From Polytrichum commune (Eukaryota; Streptophyta; Polytrichopsida; Polytrichales; Polytrichaceae): a stretch of DNA of 64,000 nucleotides. The notes under the pieces were generated by a model. It saw nothing but the letters and a program-made list of their open reading frames with translations, searched no databases and was not told where the DNA came from. Below are positions 22,368 to 34,924 of the stretch, piece by piece. The stretch spans positions 39,492,001 to 39,556,000 of the forward strand of contig OX485806.1 in the NCBI GenBank assembly GCA_950295325.1, given 5' to 3'. A program made the position numbers and the translations under genes. Every line of letters starts with the position of its first letter. Position 1 is the stretch's first letter.

Positions 22368-23713
22368 TGGAAAATTTGATTTTTAAATTTGTTAGAATTC
22401 ATTTTAGGAAATACATCAAATGCTCAATTGTTAGTTTCAAAGCTGCCTACGTAGGATGGTATTGATTTCAGTTGTGGTGCATAAATATCATCAAGAAAAA
22501 AGCATGTTCATAAATATCCATACATCCCACCCACATGTCTGTCAAAATGATAGTTTGGAATTACCTAAATATTGGTTTGATTGAGAGCATCATAATTTTG
22601 TGATTAAAATTTGTATCACTTCCAGGCTCTTGAATGGGAAAAACGTCGTAGAAAAATAATACTAATAAAAGTTCAAAATACTACGAAGATGGAATGTCCA
22701 CAAAAACCTAAATTGTTTACATCACAACATAAAAACTAAGTCTGTCATACAACACTTTAGAAGAACACTTTCAAAATTCATAATTGAATCCTATCATGTC
22801 CAAGAGGTATTAAATAGACGGATGCAGATGCAGTATATATTTTCCACTTTACAGAAGAACAGTATTGAAGAATTATGAAATTATCTAAATGCTAAAATTG
22901 CTCAAGATGCAACTCTAGGCCATGCTACTGTATTATAACTTGTCATCTCATTCAGCAACGACCAGCACAATAGGTCACATTCCTTTATATATTTGAGGTG
23001 GATTGTTTTTCCCAACTGAAACACCCACAAATTATGACAATGTGCTTACAAAACATGTTACATGTAAACTTACTGGGCTCTTTGATGTTGCAGCCCATGG
23101 ATTGATTGTATATTTCACTACTAAAAGAATTCAAAATAAAAATAAGATAAAGCTTTAAAATCATTTAAATTTGAATTTTGAAGATACCCACACTCATAAA
23201 TGCCATTTCAACATAAGTTAAAACTACAATTACAATTCACATGGAGAATATAACATGTCATCCTTCGTCAAGCAAAAATGTCGACAGGAAGGAGTTCAAA
23301 ATGCTTCCAATAAGTATTACTTTCTTCTTGCATCTTCTAAATTCACAGGGTGCATATGGCTTCATAAATTTAATATGCCACATACGCTCTGCCAATCACA
23401 TGATTGACATTAAACACACGACAGATCTTGATAGATCTATATCTGTAACCCTCAACATGATTTGTGTCAATTACATCTGGCTGAACCTCGATAGAGGCTC
23501 ACCTCTGAGTACACCTGGTAAAAGGATTGTGTTAAAACTGCCCACACTAAAAAACTGTGGAAGTTTGACACTGATCCTGATAAGACTACGCCCAAAAGTA
23601 TAAAAGCAGTCAACTCGACTACCACTACAAAATTGAGGAGCACCTACAAGATGGGTGAAGCAATTTAAGCTGGTGATCAAGCCAGGGTCTTGGCAATCAA
23701 GAACCTGCAAAGC
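22368..23713. other. Intergenic DNA and 3' flank of nicalin
   Basis: AT-rich and without recognisable genes. The 3' untranslated region of the minus-strand nicalin gene must lie in 23713 downwards, but I see no clear single polyadenylation signal that fixes its end. Short ORFs at 23241-23603 and 23471-23710 are not supported as genes. Confidence 0.5.
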
Positions 23714-26700
23714 TTAGTTTGATTTGACCTTCCTTGATGGTGGCCTCCGGAAAGCTCCAACCAGGTCATCAAACCCCTGCAAAAAGAATTCCATGTGCTT
23801 AATTGAGGCTCTACAAATTGACTATTTATGCAGAAAGTCATATTACACTAATTTCAGTAAATACTGTGGGCCACACTATTGAGCTTATTTAGACACTAAA
23901 AAAGTGTGCACAATATTGAAAATCAAAGGTCCACATTGTAGGTTACAGTATTTCTATTGGATTGAAAATAGTGTGTATTTGAAATACTTCCAACCTAGGG
24001 GAAGGAGGTAGATATACCACAGGGGAATAACAAGTATAATCAGAGTTGCACACTATTTTCTTGCCTGATGGTGGTGTATACCATGGGTCACACTATAGGG
24101 TTGCCCAGGCTATGTCACACTATAAATGGTATGATTATTATGTCTAATTAGTGTTGAAGATTTAGGTCAGAGATAAGACACTGCAAATTAACCCAATTAA
24201 AAATTTTACACCTTCGCTTATGTAGTGACCTGTCAATTCCTAAATCATGGAACATGATAGATGTGTTTGCTTGACCTATGACCAGGTTTGTAGTATGTAC
24301 AGCATTTGGCAATATATCACAAAGAATCCAGAGTAGTTGGAAAAGGTACCTTTGTAGTGACTAAAAGAACAAGGAACAAAAGTGCCAAGTAACTTCCCAC
24401 GGCAAGCATAATGAACAGGTCAAATGTTACACTGGCCACCTGTCAGCCAATCATTTAAAGTTCAGTACAACTCTGGGCTTTCTCAAGAAATCCAAATATC
24501 TAATCAGCATTGACTGAATTGAGGTGATGCAAACTGAAGATTGACATACCTGACATAACCCATATTAATCTTTTAACAAACTTCTAATGTAGACAGAAAG
24601 TGAACTTCAAATAGGAAGGTTTGTTTAAAGAGCATTGATAATACCTTGTGAATATCATCCAAAAGGTCCACATGAGATCCAATTCTCTTTGCTAAAGGCA
24701 ACAACTATTTGATTAATTGTAAGAAATACCATGCAGAGTCACAGAAGGATATGTCATTGTAAGAATGGTACCTGATATATACTGAGTTGAGCCTTGGTCA
24801 AATCATAAAATACAAATGTGGAATCTAGTGTATCATGCTTTAAAGTTGCTTCACTGGTATGTTCAGCTAATTCCTGTGTAAATCAAGTTCCAACTCATTA
24901 AAATTTCTCTAAACTGAAAAATCATCCAAAGCACAAGATATGCAAACAGCACTCTGGAAGATGTAAATTACAAATTTATTAAAAAAAGGCCCATCCCTTT
25001 CAGTAGGCACCCTCATATAACAATTGCTATATTACAGACTGTACCTTTAGGTCAGTTTTGACAGGTGTCAAAGTGAATCATTTGTAGGCCACTTTCATTT
25101 TAGGCACCTCAAATTGAGGTTTCCTAGGATTTAAGCCACATAATAATCTAGAGAATGTATTTAATGTTCACATCTTCTTGACAAAAGCTATGCCAACTCT
25201 GTTAATTTTGCAACTCAACTCTATAAAACTCTTTGCATGATAAGAAGTTTTGAATTCTATTGTGCACATCTCATGGTTACATTATTGCAAATGCTCCAGC
25301 ATGATTAGCATATATTGCAACATTGTTGAATTTAAGAGATCATTATTCATCATTTGTAAATTTGATCGATGAAAGGATTTCAACAATGAGATTATTCTTT
25401 TGAGGCCAATATTCTAAATCTAATGGTCAAATACATGATCATTTTACATTTTGTCTGTTAGAGGCATTATGTTCTCATATGCCAGTCCAATTACATGATG
25501 ATTTGTGATTTTATATGCACTTTTACCCATGATTTTACATTTTGTGATATTATATGTTAGGTGGATACTGATGCAACAATTTAATAAAAAGTTTCAAGTC
25601 TAGATCCTTAGAAATTTATGTCGAAGGTAAGTTGAGAACCTTGTGTAGAGCAGTAATGATAGGAGCATTATTTGCGAGGAATGGAGCAACACGGGGTGTG
25701 CGAGCCAGTAAGTTCAGCCACAAACGCACATAAGAAGGATTCACAGCCAGGCTGCTTCCTTCTGAGAACACATCAACTTGCTTCCCTTGCTGGCCATAAA
25801 TTCGCCTCTGTTTGGTTAAAAGTGGATGATCAGTATGACAGCCCAAGGACAGCCCTGATACTTAGAAACTGGTCATATATAGAGTCATTCAAATGCCCCA
25901 GAGTTGAATATAGTTTGTGCAAATGAGTCATTTCTGAAATGACCTCTTACTCCCAGTTTTATAGACAGTAATTATAAAAATCAAGATAATCACCAAGGTT
26001 ACACATGGATCATTATATTGCCACAGATCAGGATGGAATTGTTTTTCTTCCTCAGGTGGATTTGCTACAGCATCTCTGTCCACATCAAAAGTATGGGCCT
26101 GACTACCAAATTGGTTCAAACTAGAAAAATAGCAACAAATTAGAAATTAGAAACATTAGCAGGAAGCCACACCTAGTTCCATGGTGCAGAAAACCTAGAC
26201 ATTGTTAAGGAGTCATCAGAGGGGCTTACCGCTAAGGTCTCCGCTACAAGCTTGACACTTTTAATAACAGCTGCTTCATTTACAGCCCTTCTGTACATCA
26301 AAGCAAATATAATACAGGATTAAATATGGATCGACAAACAAATGGATCAAGGCTACAAGTTAACCCTTAAAGGTCTAAACATCCCAAAATGGGACTCTCC
26401 AAGTTTAAACAGATAAATCAACAGATAAATGGAACTCTCCTGCTAAAAAATTGGTAATTTTTAGAGGAACCAACAAATTCATGCATAGTTATTGAATTTG
26501 TCAATCAGCTTCAAAAGGATGTTCACAAAAAGGGTGTTCACAAAAGGATGCTTATAATCTATGCCTTGTGTAGCATTTACATCTCACAAGCAATTTGATA
26601 TTTCTGCCACTTGAAGAACATACAATGGTATTTATCCAATCAAATCAAGTTTCTCCTCCATGTAATGAGGTCTGTGTTTATGATGATTTCTTTGAAAGTA

Positions 26701-29700
26701 ATTGCTTCTGAAGTCAATATAAGAGGACTAAAAGTATGTTTCCAATTCTTAACCATATGTATGGGATCCTTTGATGGTGCCTTGCGAATTCTCTTTCATG
26801 ACAATTTTCAAAAGACCCTTGGAAAAATGCTTTCATACACACCTCCTTGTTTGAGAATTAGACACATGATCAATTAATGGAAGAAATTTTAACACCTACC
26901 TGCTGTCAGAAATGCCACCAGCATGCTGGAGCAACTTGGGAGCAACCTCCAACTGAGACAAGGTCGCTGCAGTTATCCGTTGGCGAGAAAATTGCTCATG
27001 CTCCCAAGCTACCTGTAGGTATTTGCACATAAAATCACTTCACTTCCATAATTTCTTCACATATTGATTACGGATGCAACAATTTTCTTATAACATTAAA
27101 AGCACCTATCAGTTGACAAGAATTGTTCATACTCGTGAATCGGAGATATTGATCTTCTTATGCTTGAGTTCCACAGACAACTGCAAGTCCCGGGCCACAT
27201 TCTCTATCTCCTGCAAAACATTGTCCACATATCACACCTGTTGTACTACTATACAATATCTTGAATAGAAAGCAGCAGGAGGAAGAAGAAATGAATAACT
27301 TCTATGGTAAACATTACTACTACTGACTTAATAAACTGTTTAAAAATTGCACATGAGCATGACCAATCCCTCATGACTGACAATCCTCACTCTGCAACAT
27401 ACCCAAAATTGGTTTGTACACCTACTGCCACTTCAACATTTCTAGCTATTGCAATATAAGTGGTGCAAAAATATGTGGATTGGAATAAAGAGCAAGAGTG
27501 TACATTAAAAATCTCTTTGATGAGAACATTTTCAGGAGGCTTAGAAACATGCAACCACAGCTTATCACTCGATGAACCCAGAGTGTTCAAGCACAATGCA
27601 TACTCCATGCTCTCTGTAACTCGCTGATCAAAAGTCCGTAACCACTGCACATCACTCCAAAACACTGTCAGACTCTACATAAGAAGCTACTATGGTCCAC
27701 AAAGTCTTAGCTCGACCACAAACTGAGTCTTAAGGCCTTCCATTCACTGATATAGAAAACTAGTGGATCACAAAATTCAAAGCACACTATAGAAAACAAT
27801 TGCAGCATATGTGTGGAATGCCACAGTAACTGCTAGACCAATAGTGCAAAATGTGAAGGAAGACTCACTTTGTTGGAACCAATGTAGTTGTAAGGTCCCC
27901 CAGATGTCAAGCCAAACAGCAAGTTGTACCGACCTCGTGTCTTTGGGTTGGCATATAGCCGTGAAAACAAACGGGCTAGTTCCAGTAAGGCAGCAACTCC
28001 ACTTCCATTGCTGTCGCTTCCAACAGAAAGGGCCTGCACTCAGCAATAATCACTATAAAACCTTCCCTACTACTTTGCTTGGAGCACAAACACAAGTGAG
28101 AAAGCAGTCAACCTGCTCATTTGACACTCTTCAGCTCTACAAGAACATTCAGAGATGCAACCTTGTACAGACATTGGCTCTACACTTGCTAGCAGTTGCT
28201 GCTTTGGAGTCCATACATGATTTCCAGTGCAGTGAGTTATTGCAACTTACAGGGGCTGCTCCAAAGGTGTCATAAGATGCCACAATAGCAATAGTTGGGA
28301 GAATGGAATCGTCACCCTCAGCTCGCAACCCAGGCAGCCACCCCTGCATATCCAGGAGGCTTCTCAGCATTTTTTGCAGCAAACAGAATAATAGTAGACC
28401 TTACTGTGTAAAACTCTAGAGACTCTTATGTGCTTCAGACCAAAATAATTGAACAACTCCAGCCCTTCAACCCATCATATTTAATAGCACCAGCATACCA
28501 CCATGGATGTCCACTCCCACAATGTTCAACGAACACAATATAACAGCTAGCTCACTTTATTTCCAACACTCAATGCAAATTGACTGCTGAGAGAAATAGA
28601 GAAAGCAATTATATGGTGTACAGAAAATCACACCAAACCATTAGTAACATCCACTATTACAAATTAAGACAGCTAGAAGGTTCAGTCCATCAAAATCTGT
28701 AGAATTAATGCTTCCACTCAAGCTAAAGAGCAGAAAGGAGAAAACGATTTAAAACTCAAACTTTTAGAGTAGACCCTCATGAAGTGGACCTTTACAACAA
28801 TAAAGACATGTTAACTAACCACAAGTCACTCACTTAATAGCAGCATCCATGGTTTTCATCAAGCAAGTCAGAAATAAAATGTGACCAGGACCTACTTGGA
28901 TATTTGTCAAAGTTGGTGCTGTTAGCTTCTTGGCATCGGCAACAGGTATGACCAGCTTGTACCTGCAAAATATCCAAAATGCGATACATTACATACCAAT
29001 TCTAGCTCTAAGAAATCTTATCTATAAAGCTCATCATAAGCCTAAGCTTTTTTGTAGAGAGGAAGGGAACCTTGAAGAATGAGAATTTTGCAAAGCAAAA
29101 ACATTCAATTTGAGCAGGGTCCCTCTACATACCCTCCAGTTGTGGCTGTCGCAGGCCTCCCTGCTGCATCATTCGCTGCCACCTCCTTCAGAATGCTCTG
29201 CAGGTTTTCATCCTCGTACGCAAAATAAACTGGGTACTGCAGTAAAACCCAAAACCCTTCTGTTAAGCTACAGGTATGTAGATGTGGCATTTGTGATCTC
29301 TATGCTCATACACTTAGCTACACAAATGTCCAAATTAAGGACATTAAACAAAGGAATACTTTTAAAAAAAATTGTTTAGGCTGAAAGAGCCGCTGAATCT
29401 TACAAGACTCCCTAACCTTATGTGGGATCAGACCACAGGGACCACTCTTTCAGCCAGAACAAAGAAGACACTAGCCCTCCTCCTCAGCAAATCTCATGTA
29501 TTTGCATCAGTGTAGAAGTTCACTGAGAACTAGGTAAAAGTTGTCAATGCATTTAAGATAAATCCCCTCCCATTACATTCTTCAACTACGGTATTCTGTA
29601 TCAAATTGCGACTGATGTGCTCTTAGTATACCTGCTAACATCAAGGTCAGCAGAACAGGTTTTACAAATTCAGACTAAGTTCAAAGCCCTCGGGAAGTTT

Positions 29701-30998
29701 CATGTCAAATTTGGACAAAGTTCGAACACTCAGGAAGTGAAGATGTCAATGGACAAGTTGCACACTATCATGACACCATGGAATCAGGAATCCCATGCCA
29801 AAGTAGTAATAGGTAGAGAAGCTTCCAAAGCTTTTAAGAGGAAGCGAGAATCAGCCCAGCTCTCTAGAAAACATGCAACAGCATTTGAGACAATTCAATT
29901 GCCAATCATACCGGGAGGGTGTTCTGCACAAGCCATTGCTCCAGCTCTGATATAGAGATCCTCACTTCATCGTCACCATCATCACCCTCTGCATCACTCT
30001 GAGGCGACTCGGCTGGCCTGCCAAAATGTTGAGGAAGTAGCAGGAGGAGCCCCCCGAGCAACCGCTTACTCTGCAAATATTCTGAACCAGCAATGCAGGC
30101 CCAGCTTTGTCAACAGAAACCCCTAACCCTAATACCCTCCACATTCATGCCAAAATACATTTTGTTCCTCATTGGAGCTGCTAACATGGAAACAGAGAGC
30201 AACCAGGACCCTAACCCCCTCCACATTTAAGCCAGAATACATTTTGTTCCTCAACAGAGCTGCTAACATGGAAACAGAGAGAAACAGGAGGAGGACGACA
30301 ACAATAATCACAATCATGGAGACAAGTAGGAACCGAGGGGAGAGTGTCTTACTCATCATTGAGAACAGTGGTGGTAATCTTAAGAAACCCCAGAACCCTA
30401 GTCCCTCTACATACATGTAAGCAACACGTTTTGTTCCTGAAAAAGCTGATAACATGAAAACAAAGAGCAACAGGACCAGGCCGAGGATGATGATGATGAT
30501 GCAGACAAGCAAAAGCTGAGGGGAGAACGTCTTACATACCATTAAAAATAGTGGTATGAACCTTAAGAAACCCCTAAACCCTAATCCCTCTACATTCATG
30601 TGAGGAACACATTTTGTTCGTGATCGGGGCTGCTAACATGGAAACAGAGAGAAACAGGAGGAAATCGACGACGACAATGATGATGATGGAGTCAACCTTA
30701 GGGGAGCTTATGAGAAAATGTCTTACTCACCATTGAGAGTAGTGGTGTTAACCTTGAGAACCGGCAGAATGACGACGGTCCGAGAAAGGTCAGCTCCCGC
30801 CACAGAGAGCGCGGAGGAGGCGTGGTGGTTGATCGGGGCGCGGCGCGAGCCCATTGGTGTGCCGCGCAGGTCGTACTGGATCATCCGATACACCTCCACC
30901 ACGGCCGCGGCATCGACCACCGCCATGCTCATCAGCAGCGTTGCCAGCGCCACCACTGCCTGCGCCATCACATGCTGCTGCCGCCGCGACCCCCTCAT
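23714..30998 (-). CDS. NCLN: Nicalin (nicastrin-like ER membrane protein), 15 coding exons
   Basis: The minus-strand gene joins in frame through these exons: 30998-30731, 30081-29912, 29236-29133, 28962-28896, 28343-28251, 28033-27869, 27644-27504, 27210-27133, 27012-26900, 26290-26230, 26098-26003, 25807-25640, 24873-24772, 24439-24350, 23776-23714. They total 1,779 nt (592 residues); all introns are GT-AG and all phases agree. I chose the ATG at 30998; the second Met (VMAQ) is close by. The N-terminus is a hydrophobic signal segment. Next come DLSRTVVILPV, EYLQSKRLLGGLLLLLPQ, YPVYFAYEDE, TATTGGYKLVIPV, NIQGWLPGLRAEGD, IVASYDTFGAAP and GSDSNGSGVAALLELARLFS, characteristic of the nicastrin/M28-like family without a zinc site. 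One C-terminal transmembrane helix lies at about 546-572, ending in a basic tail (RRPPSRKVKSN). The family acts in the ER membrane with NOMO and TMEM147 (BOS complex) in multipass protein insertion. Least certain joins: exon 11 acceptor and donor, exon 12 donor (gttctc). Confidence 0.95.
30121..30730 (-). repeat. Tandem array inside nicalin intron 1 that copies the exon 1 donor site
   Basis: Units of about 185-190 bp repeat 'accctaat.ccctc.acatt..tg', 'acattttgttcct', 'gctgctaacatggaaacagaga', 'aacagga' and end with 'gtcttac..acc attgagag..gtggt'. That last part is the 3' end of exon 1 plus the splice donor. Copies of the donor region start near 30721 (real), 30530 and 30347. The copy at 30538-30539 still has a GT; the copy near 30355 has lost it. 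The array begins at the exon 2 side with a shortened unit. Confidence 0.85.
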
Positions 30999-31020
30999 CT
31001 CTCCCCCTTCGTCCCTCACA

Positions 31021-31925
31021 CCGGGCCAACCTTATTTCTGCTTAAAAACCCCAATCACACCATCACCAAACCTCCTTCCACCAACAGAAATAAAATCCCT
31101 AACAACAAACACACAGCAGTATCAACCTAAAACTAAACCTCGATGCCCTTAACTCTCCACCCTCTTCCCTCACACCGTGCCAACCTTCCTGGTGCTTCAT
31201 AACCCCAATCACATCATCACCTTACACAAAGCTCTCAGCCTCCCTCTCAATGGTGGGTAAGACATTCTCCCCTCAGCCATCAACATTACCAGGACCTCCC
31301 TCAATCAATCAATGCCTTTACTCACCATCACCATCACCATCACCATCACCAATCACCACTTCTTTCCGCCAAAAATTAAAAATAAAACACCTAACACCAA
31401 ACACACGGCAGTATCACATAAACCTAAACCTCGATCGAACCCCTGCTAATAAATCTTCCGCGACCAAACCCCTCCCTCTTCCTCAAACAAAAAAGAAATC
31501 CACACAACGAAACAGTAGCACCAGTATACCAAAACCCTTAACCACCATCAGAACCTCAACCTCCACATGAAACCATCCACAAAGCTCTCAGCCTCCCTCA
31601 ATCTGCTAGAAGCGATGGAACAATGCTCTGAAAATGGGAAAATTTTGGAAAATAAAATGTAAATGCAATACAATGCATGTACTCTTCCAAATAATGCGTG
31701 CTCTGAAAATGGAACGTGTTCTTGTAATCGGACAGACCTACCAAGGCGTCCGACTCCTTCAATCTGCTACATAGAAGCGAGAGAAAAAAAAACAGTAGAA
31801 AATTTTTGAATTTTTTCGAAAAAATGTGGAAAAACGTGGGAAAATACGGGGAAACAGTAGAGGAATTCTATGATTGCAATAGTGCAAGAGGTATCGATCG
31901 AGGTGAGGGGAGAATGGGACTCACC
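31021..31925 (-). other. Probable 5' UTR intron and leader of nicalin
   Basis: On the minus strand, a CT-rich stretch (about 32040-31926) ends in CATTCGCAG followed by gtgagt, a consensus donor, at 31925/31924. An acceptor (tttttaagcag) lies about 40 bases upstream of the ATG at 30998. This predicts a non-coding first exon ending at 31925 and an intron of about 0.9 kb, common in plant housekeeping genes. A CACCAT run lies at 31323-31352 inside this intron, and 31236-31283 carries an inverted copy of the exon 1 donor region. No transcript is available to prove it. Confidence 0.55.
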
Positions 31926-32120
31926 TGCGAATGGTGTGAGGCTCCTCCGAAGACGGTAACGAAGAGAAGCGAAGAAAAGAGAGACAGGGGAAGTGAGGAG
32001 GATCGTCTTCTTTGCCCACTTCGCTTTTCTTTTTCTTTACTTTTCTTTTACGCGTTGCCTTTTCTTTCCGCGCTTCCTTCCCCTTTGGATTGTCTTAGAA
32101 ATAGCCACGGTGGCATATGC

Positions 32121-32180
32121 TGCCCCGCCACCTACTAGTAGGGTATGGGGCCCACCAATGAGGTGGGCCCTGTCTATTTT
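32121..32180 (-). promoter_or_regulatory. Candidate nicalin promoter elements (site II-like, CCAAT)
   Basis: Two TGGGCC/GGCCCA elements (about 32150-32156 and 32162-32170) flank a CCAAT box (32155-32159) about 100 bp upstream of the CT-rich leader. Site II-like TGGGCC/T elements are typical of plant housekeeping promoters. No clear TATA box was seen. Confidence 0.45.
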
Positions 32181-32550
32181 GAGAACCAAGGGTGGAAAAA
32201 ACCCAACTTTTTCCGGCTGATGCATTTGGTTTTAATGTAAAAAATCCAATTTCTGCGAATAAAATCATGGTTCCATTCCAGTACTCAACACTCAGCACCA
32301 TCATTGGCGGACATTGAGCCCTTTGCCCTATAATTTCAACTAATATGCAAAAAAACCGAATAAAACTATATTTTGTTGGACCTCAGATGATTGGATTTTT
32401 AATTTTAAAACTAAAAATATTTAAAAATAAAAACTATGAAAAACCCAACTGTAAAAAATTGCGTGGTGCTAGCCTTGAAGAGAACTTGACCCCGAAGGTT
32501 ATCATACGTAGGGTTTGACTGCACATCCTAGTTAAAGGATCCAGTTAGAG
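32181..32550. other. Intergenic DNA between nicalin promoter and a MITE
   Basis: AT-rich, with no gene or repeat structure recognised. Confidence 0.45.
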
Positions 32551-33186
32551 TAAGGGTCGATTTACACCATGGACCATGGAAGATGGTCTTTTCCATGGTA
32601 CGACTTGATGGTCCAACATCCATGGTCCAATTTCTTTAAGAATAACTAGTATTTTGCAAAGCCTTTGAGCCCCTCACTTGGTGTAAACCAAATGTAGACC
32701 AAGAGGTATGACCATGCACCAAAAGTGAATGTGCTAATTTTTTTAATATATGCCCAAAAAGGGCAATTTGGGAAAGAAAGAAAAAAATCAAGTTTGCCAT
32801 TTTCTTGTCTTCTCTTGTCTTCATCTTCTCTTCCCCAAAAACCAAGTTTGACCATTTTCTTGTCGTCTCTTGTCTTCTTCTTCTCTTCCCCAAAAATCGT
32901 TTCATTCAAAATTTATTCTAACATCATTTCTTTGTCATGAGCCCCTACCTTTTTCTACCAAAGCAGTTTTTTTGCCTCTCCCACTACAAAACCCCTTGGA
33001 CCATGTCAGTGGATAATGCAGGCCTTACACTATGTATTTTAGGGATCTTGAACTCCATGGTCACTCTACATCATTTTTAATTCCTTGGTGTAAATTGAAG
33101 TGGTCACGGGATGAGTTCAATAGCCAATCACAAATTTTACAGGGCCTTTGGGATGACTTCATGGTCCATGGTGTAAACAACCCATG
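32551..33186. mobile_element. Harbinger-type MITE ('tttacaccatggacc' family)
   Basis: The left end GGGTCGATTTACACCATGGA starts at 32554 after TAA. The right end (CATGGTCCATGGTGTAAACAACCC, key part TGGTGTAAACAACCC) ends at 33183. It is 630 bp and non-coding. The expected TAA on the right is not seen (ATG instead), perhaps because the next element begins immediately. A truncated relative lies at 11381. The copied 'tttgtcttctcttgtcttcatcttctcttccccaaaaa' stretch occurs twice inside this copy. Confidence 0.8.
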
Positions 33187-34712
33187 AGTAACCACTTGAA
33201 TTAGTCATAGTGTGCCCACACTGCCCAATTAAGAGAGTTAGCTAAGATATGAGGTAGCTAACCTATATGAGAGCTAATTTATCTCAGAGCCGCACCAACT
33301 AGTTAACATTAAAGTTTAAATAAAAGCTATCAAAGTAGAAGTTAGCTCATTCTTGGGACCTTGCTTTTATGAAGGAATCTCAACTCACATGTACCCTTAA
33401 TGCTAACTAACTTTTCTGGATGAGTAGCCTGAGATTTTTTCTTGAATGCCCGCCTTTCATTTTCTTACATCGTCCTAAAATAGCATGTTAATAAACATGC
33501 AATGATATTATATTATTAACATACCATTCTCAATGTCCAAATTTAGATAACTAGTATTGTTTTATTTGTAATGTTTCACAAATGGAGTGGCCCACGAAAT
33601 CCTAATGTCTCATAATTAGTGCCATTTCAAAACTTGGGCAAGTTGACCAAAACTTTGGACGGTCAACCTTAATTCCTCACTAAAATTGGTAAACTTGAAC
33701 TCCTCTCTTAAGGGTCCAACCGCAACACCTAGTTAAGAGAATTAGCTAACTGACGAGTTAGTGAGGATTAGCTAACCAAAATTCTAGCTAACTAAAATCA
33801 TGGGCACACCACCTACTTAGGAGAATCAACTAACAATGTGAGTTAGTGAAATCAACTATCATAGAGGCCTCTCTATTTCATTTAAAAAAAGTATTTCTTC
33901 TCAATAGTTGCCACATGTCATGCTCACATTCACCACAACTCACATTCTATACACGGTATCTATTACACAGTAGAAAATGCTAACCAAATTTGAAGATTTT
34001 TTTAAAAATAAAACATACCATTTCTAAGTAGAATGACGCAGAATTTAACTAAAACAAATACTACAAAAATGAAGATGACTAAAAATATCAAAAAATACCA
34101 AAGATTATATGTAGAAAATATATCATAAATTTTAAAATTATTTATGGCATGTGATATAGGGGTAGCAAACTTTGTTCGCACGTGATGTTCAACTTGACAA
34201 TGGAGTGACCTCCCCGTGACATGACATTACTTATGATACATTATAATTATGTGGCCCATACCCTTTGTGTTTCATGCTGATTCAAATATAATAATTTTAT
34301 TTTGATTTAAATACAAATGTGAACAATAATGTCTATTTTAATATTGGTTATCATTGAATATCATTTTATAATTCAAATTGTGTGCTAATTTCAGGCAATG
34401 TAAGAAATAGTGCGGCCCACGTTGTAGTGGAACGGAGAAGAGATGGGGAAAATGAAAGGCATACATTCAAGAAAAAAACTTGGGCTACTCATTAGTAAAT
34501 GTTAATCAACATTAGGGGTATGGATGAGTTAAGATTTCTTCACAAAAGCAAGGTCCCAAAAGTTAGCTAACTTTTGTTTTGATAGTTTTTATTTAAACAT
34601 TAATTTTAACTAAGTGGTGTGGCCATGAGATAGAGTAGTTCTCACACATGTTAGCTAACTCTCTTAATTGGGCAATGATGGCACAATATAACTATTTTGA
34701 GTGGTAATATAA
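33187..34712. mobile_element. Fold-back (long inverted repeat) element, about 1.5 kb
   Basis: The left arm (33187-33480) and right arm (34430-34712) are inverted copies. Matches run from TAACCACT/AGTGGTA at the ends through 'gcccaattaagagagttagct' and 'ttagctca/aaagttagctaac', 'gggaccttgcttt.tgaa/ttc.caaaagcaaggtccc' to 'cttgaatg..cctttcattttc/gaaaatgaaaggca'. The interior is AT-rich and non-coding. A second inverted pair (33712-33880 against 34800-34880) overlaps its right side, so two fold-back structures are interleaved or nested. Superfamily not determined. Confidence 0.7.
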
Positions 34713-34924
34713 GCAGAGCCTTAACCGGGATGTGTGGCAAGACTCTAAATTGGTCAACGTTTTGTTATTGGTAACCAAGATGTGCAACAATGTGATCAAT
34801 TAGCTAGCATATGAATTAGTTGATTTCTCTAACTCGCATTGTTAGCTAATTCTCTTAACTAAGTGGTGCAACTCGAACCTAATTTGTATTTAGTGTCACC
34901 AATTATATTTATCTTGCTAAATAC

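Noticed and set aside
27811-28275. 154-codon plus-strand ORF
   Set aside because: It is antisense to nicalin exons 5 and 6, which have intact splice sites and a conserved protein on the other strand.
29617-29955. 112-codon plus-strand ORF, repeated at 53137-53469
   Set aside because: It is antisense to nicalin intron 2 and the end of exon 2; the second occurrence is the duplicated segment. It looks coding-like but has no known domain, and its presence follows from the duplication.
30129-30599. 156-codon minus-strand ORF with repeated hydrophobic segments
   Set aside because: It is a translation of the tandem repeat in nicalin intron 1; the repetition comes from the DNA repeat and no transcript join fits.
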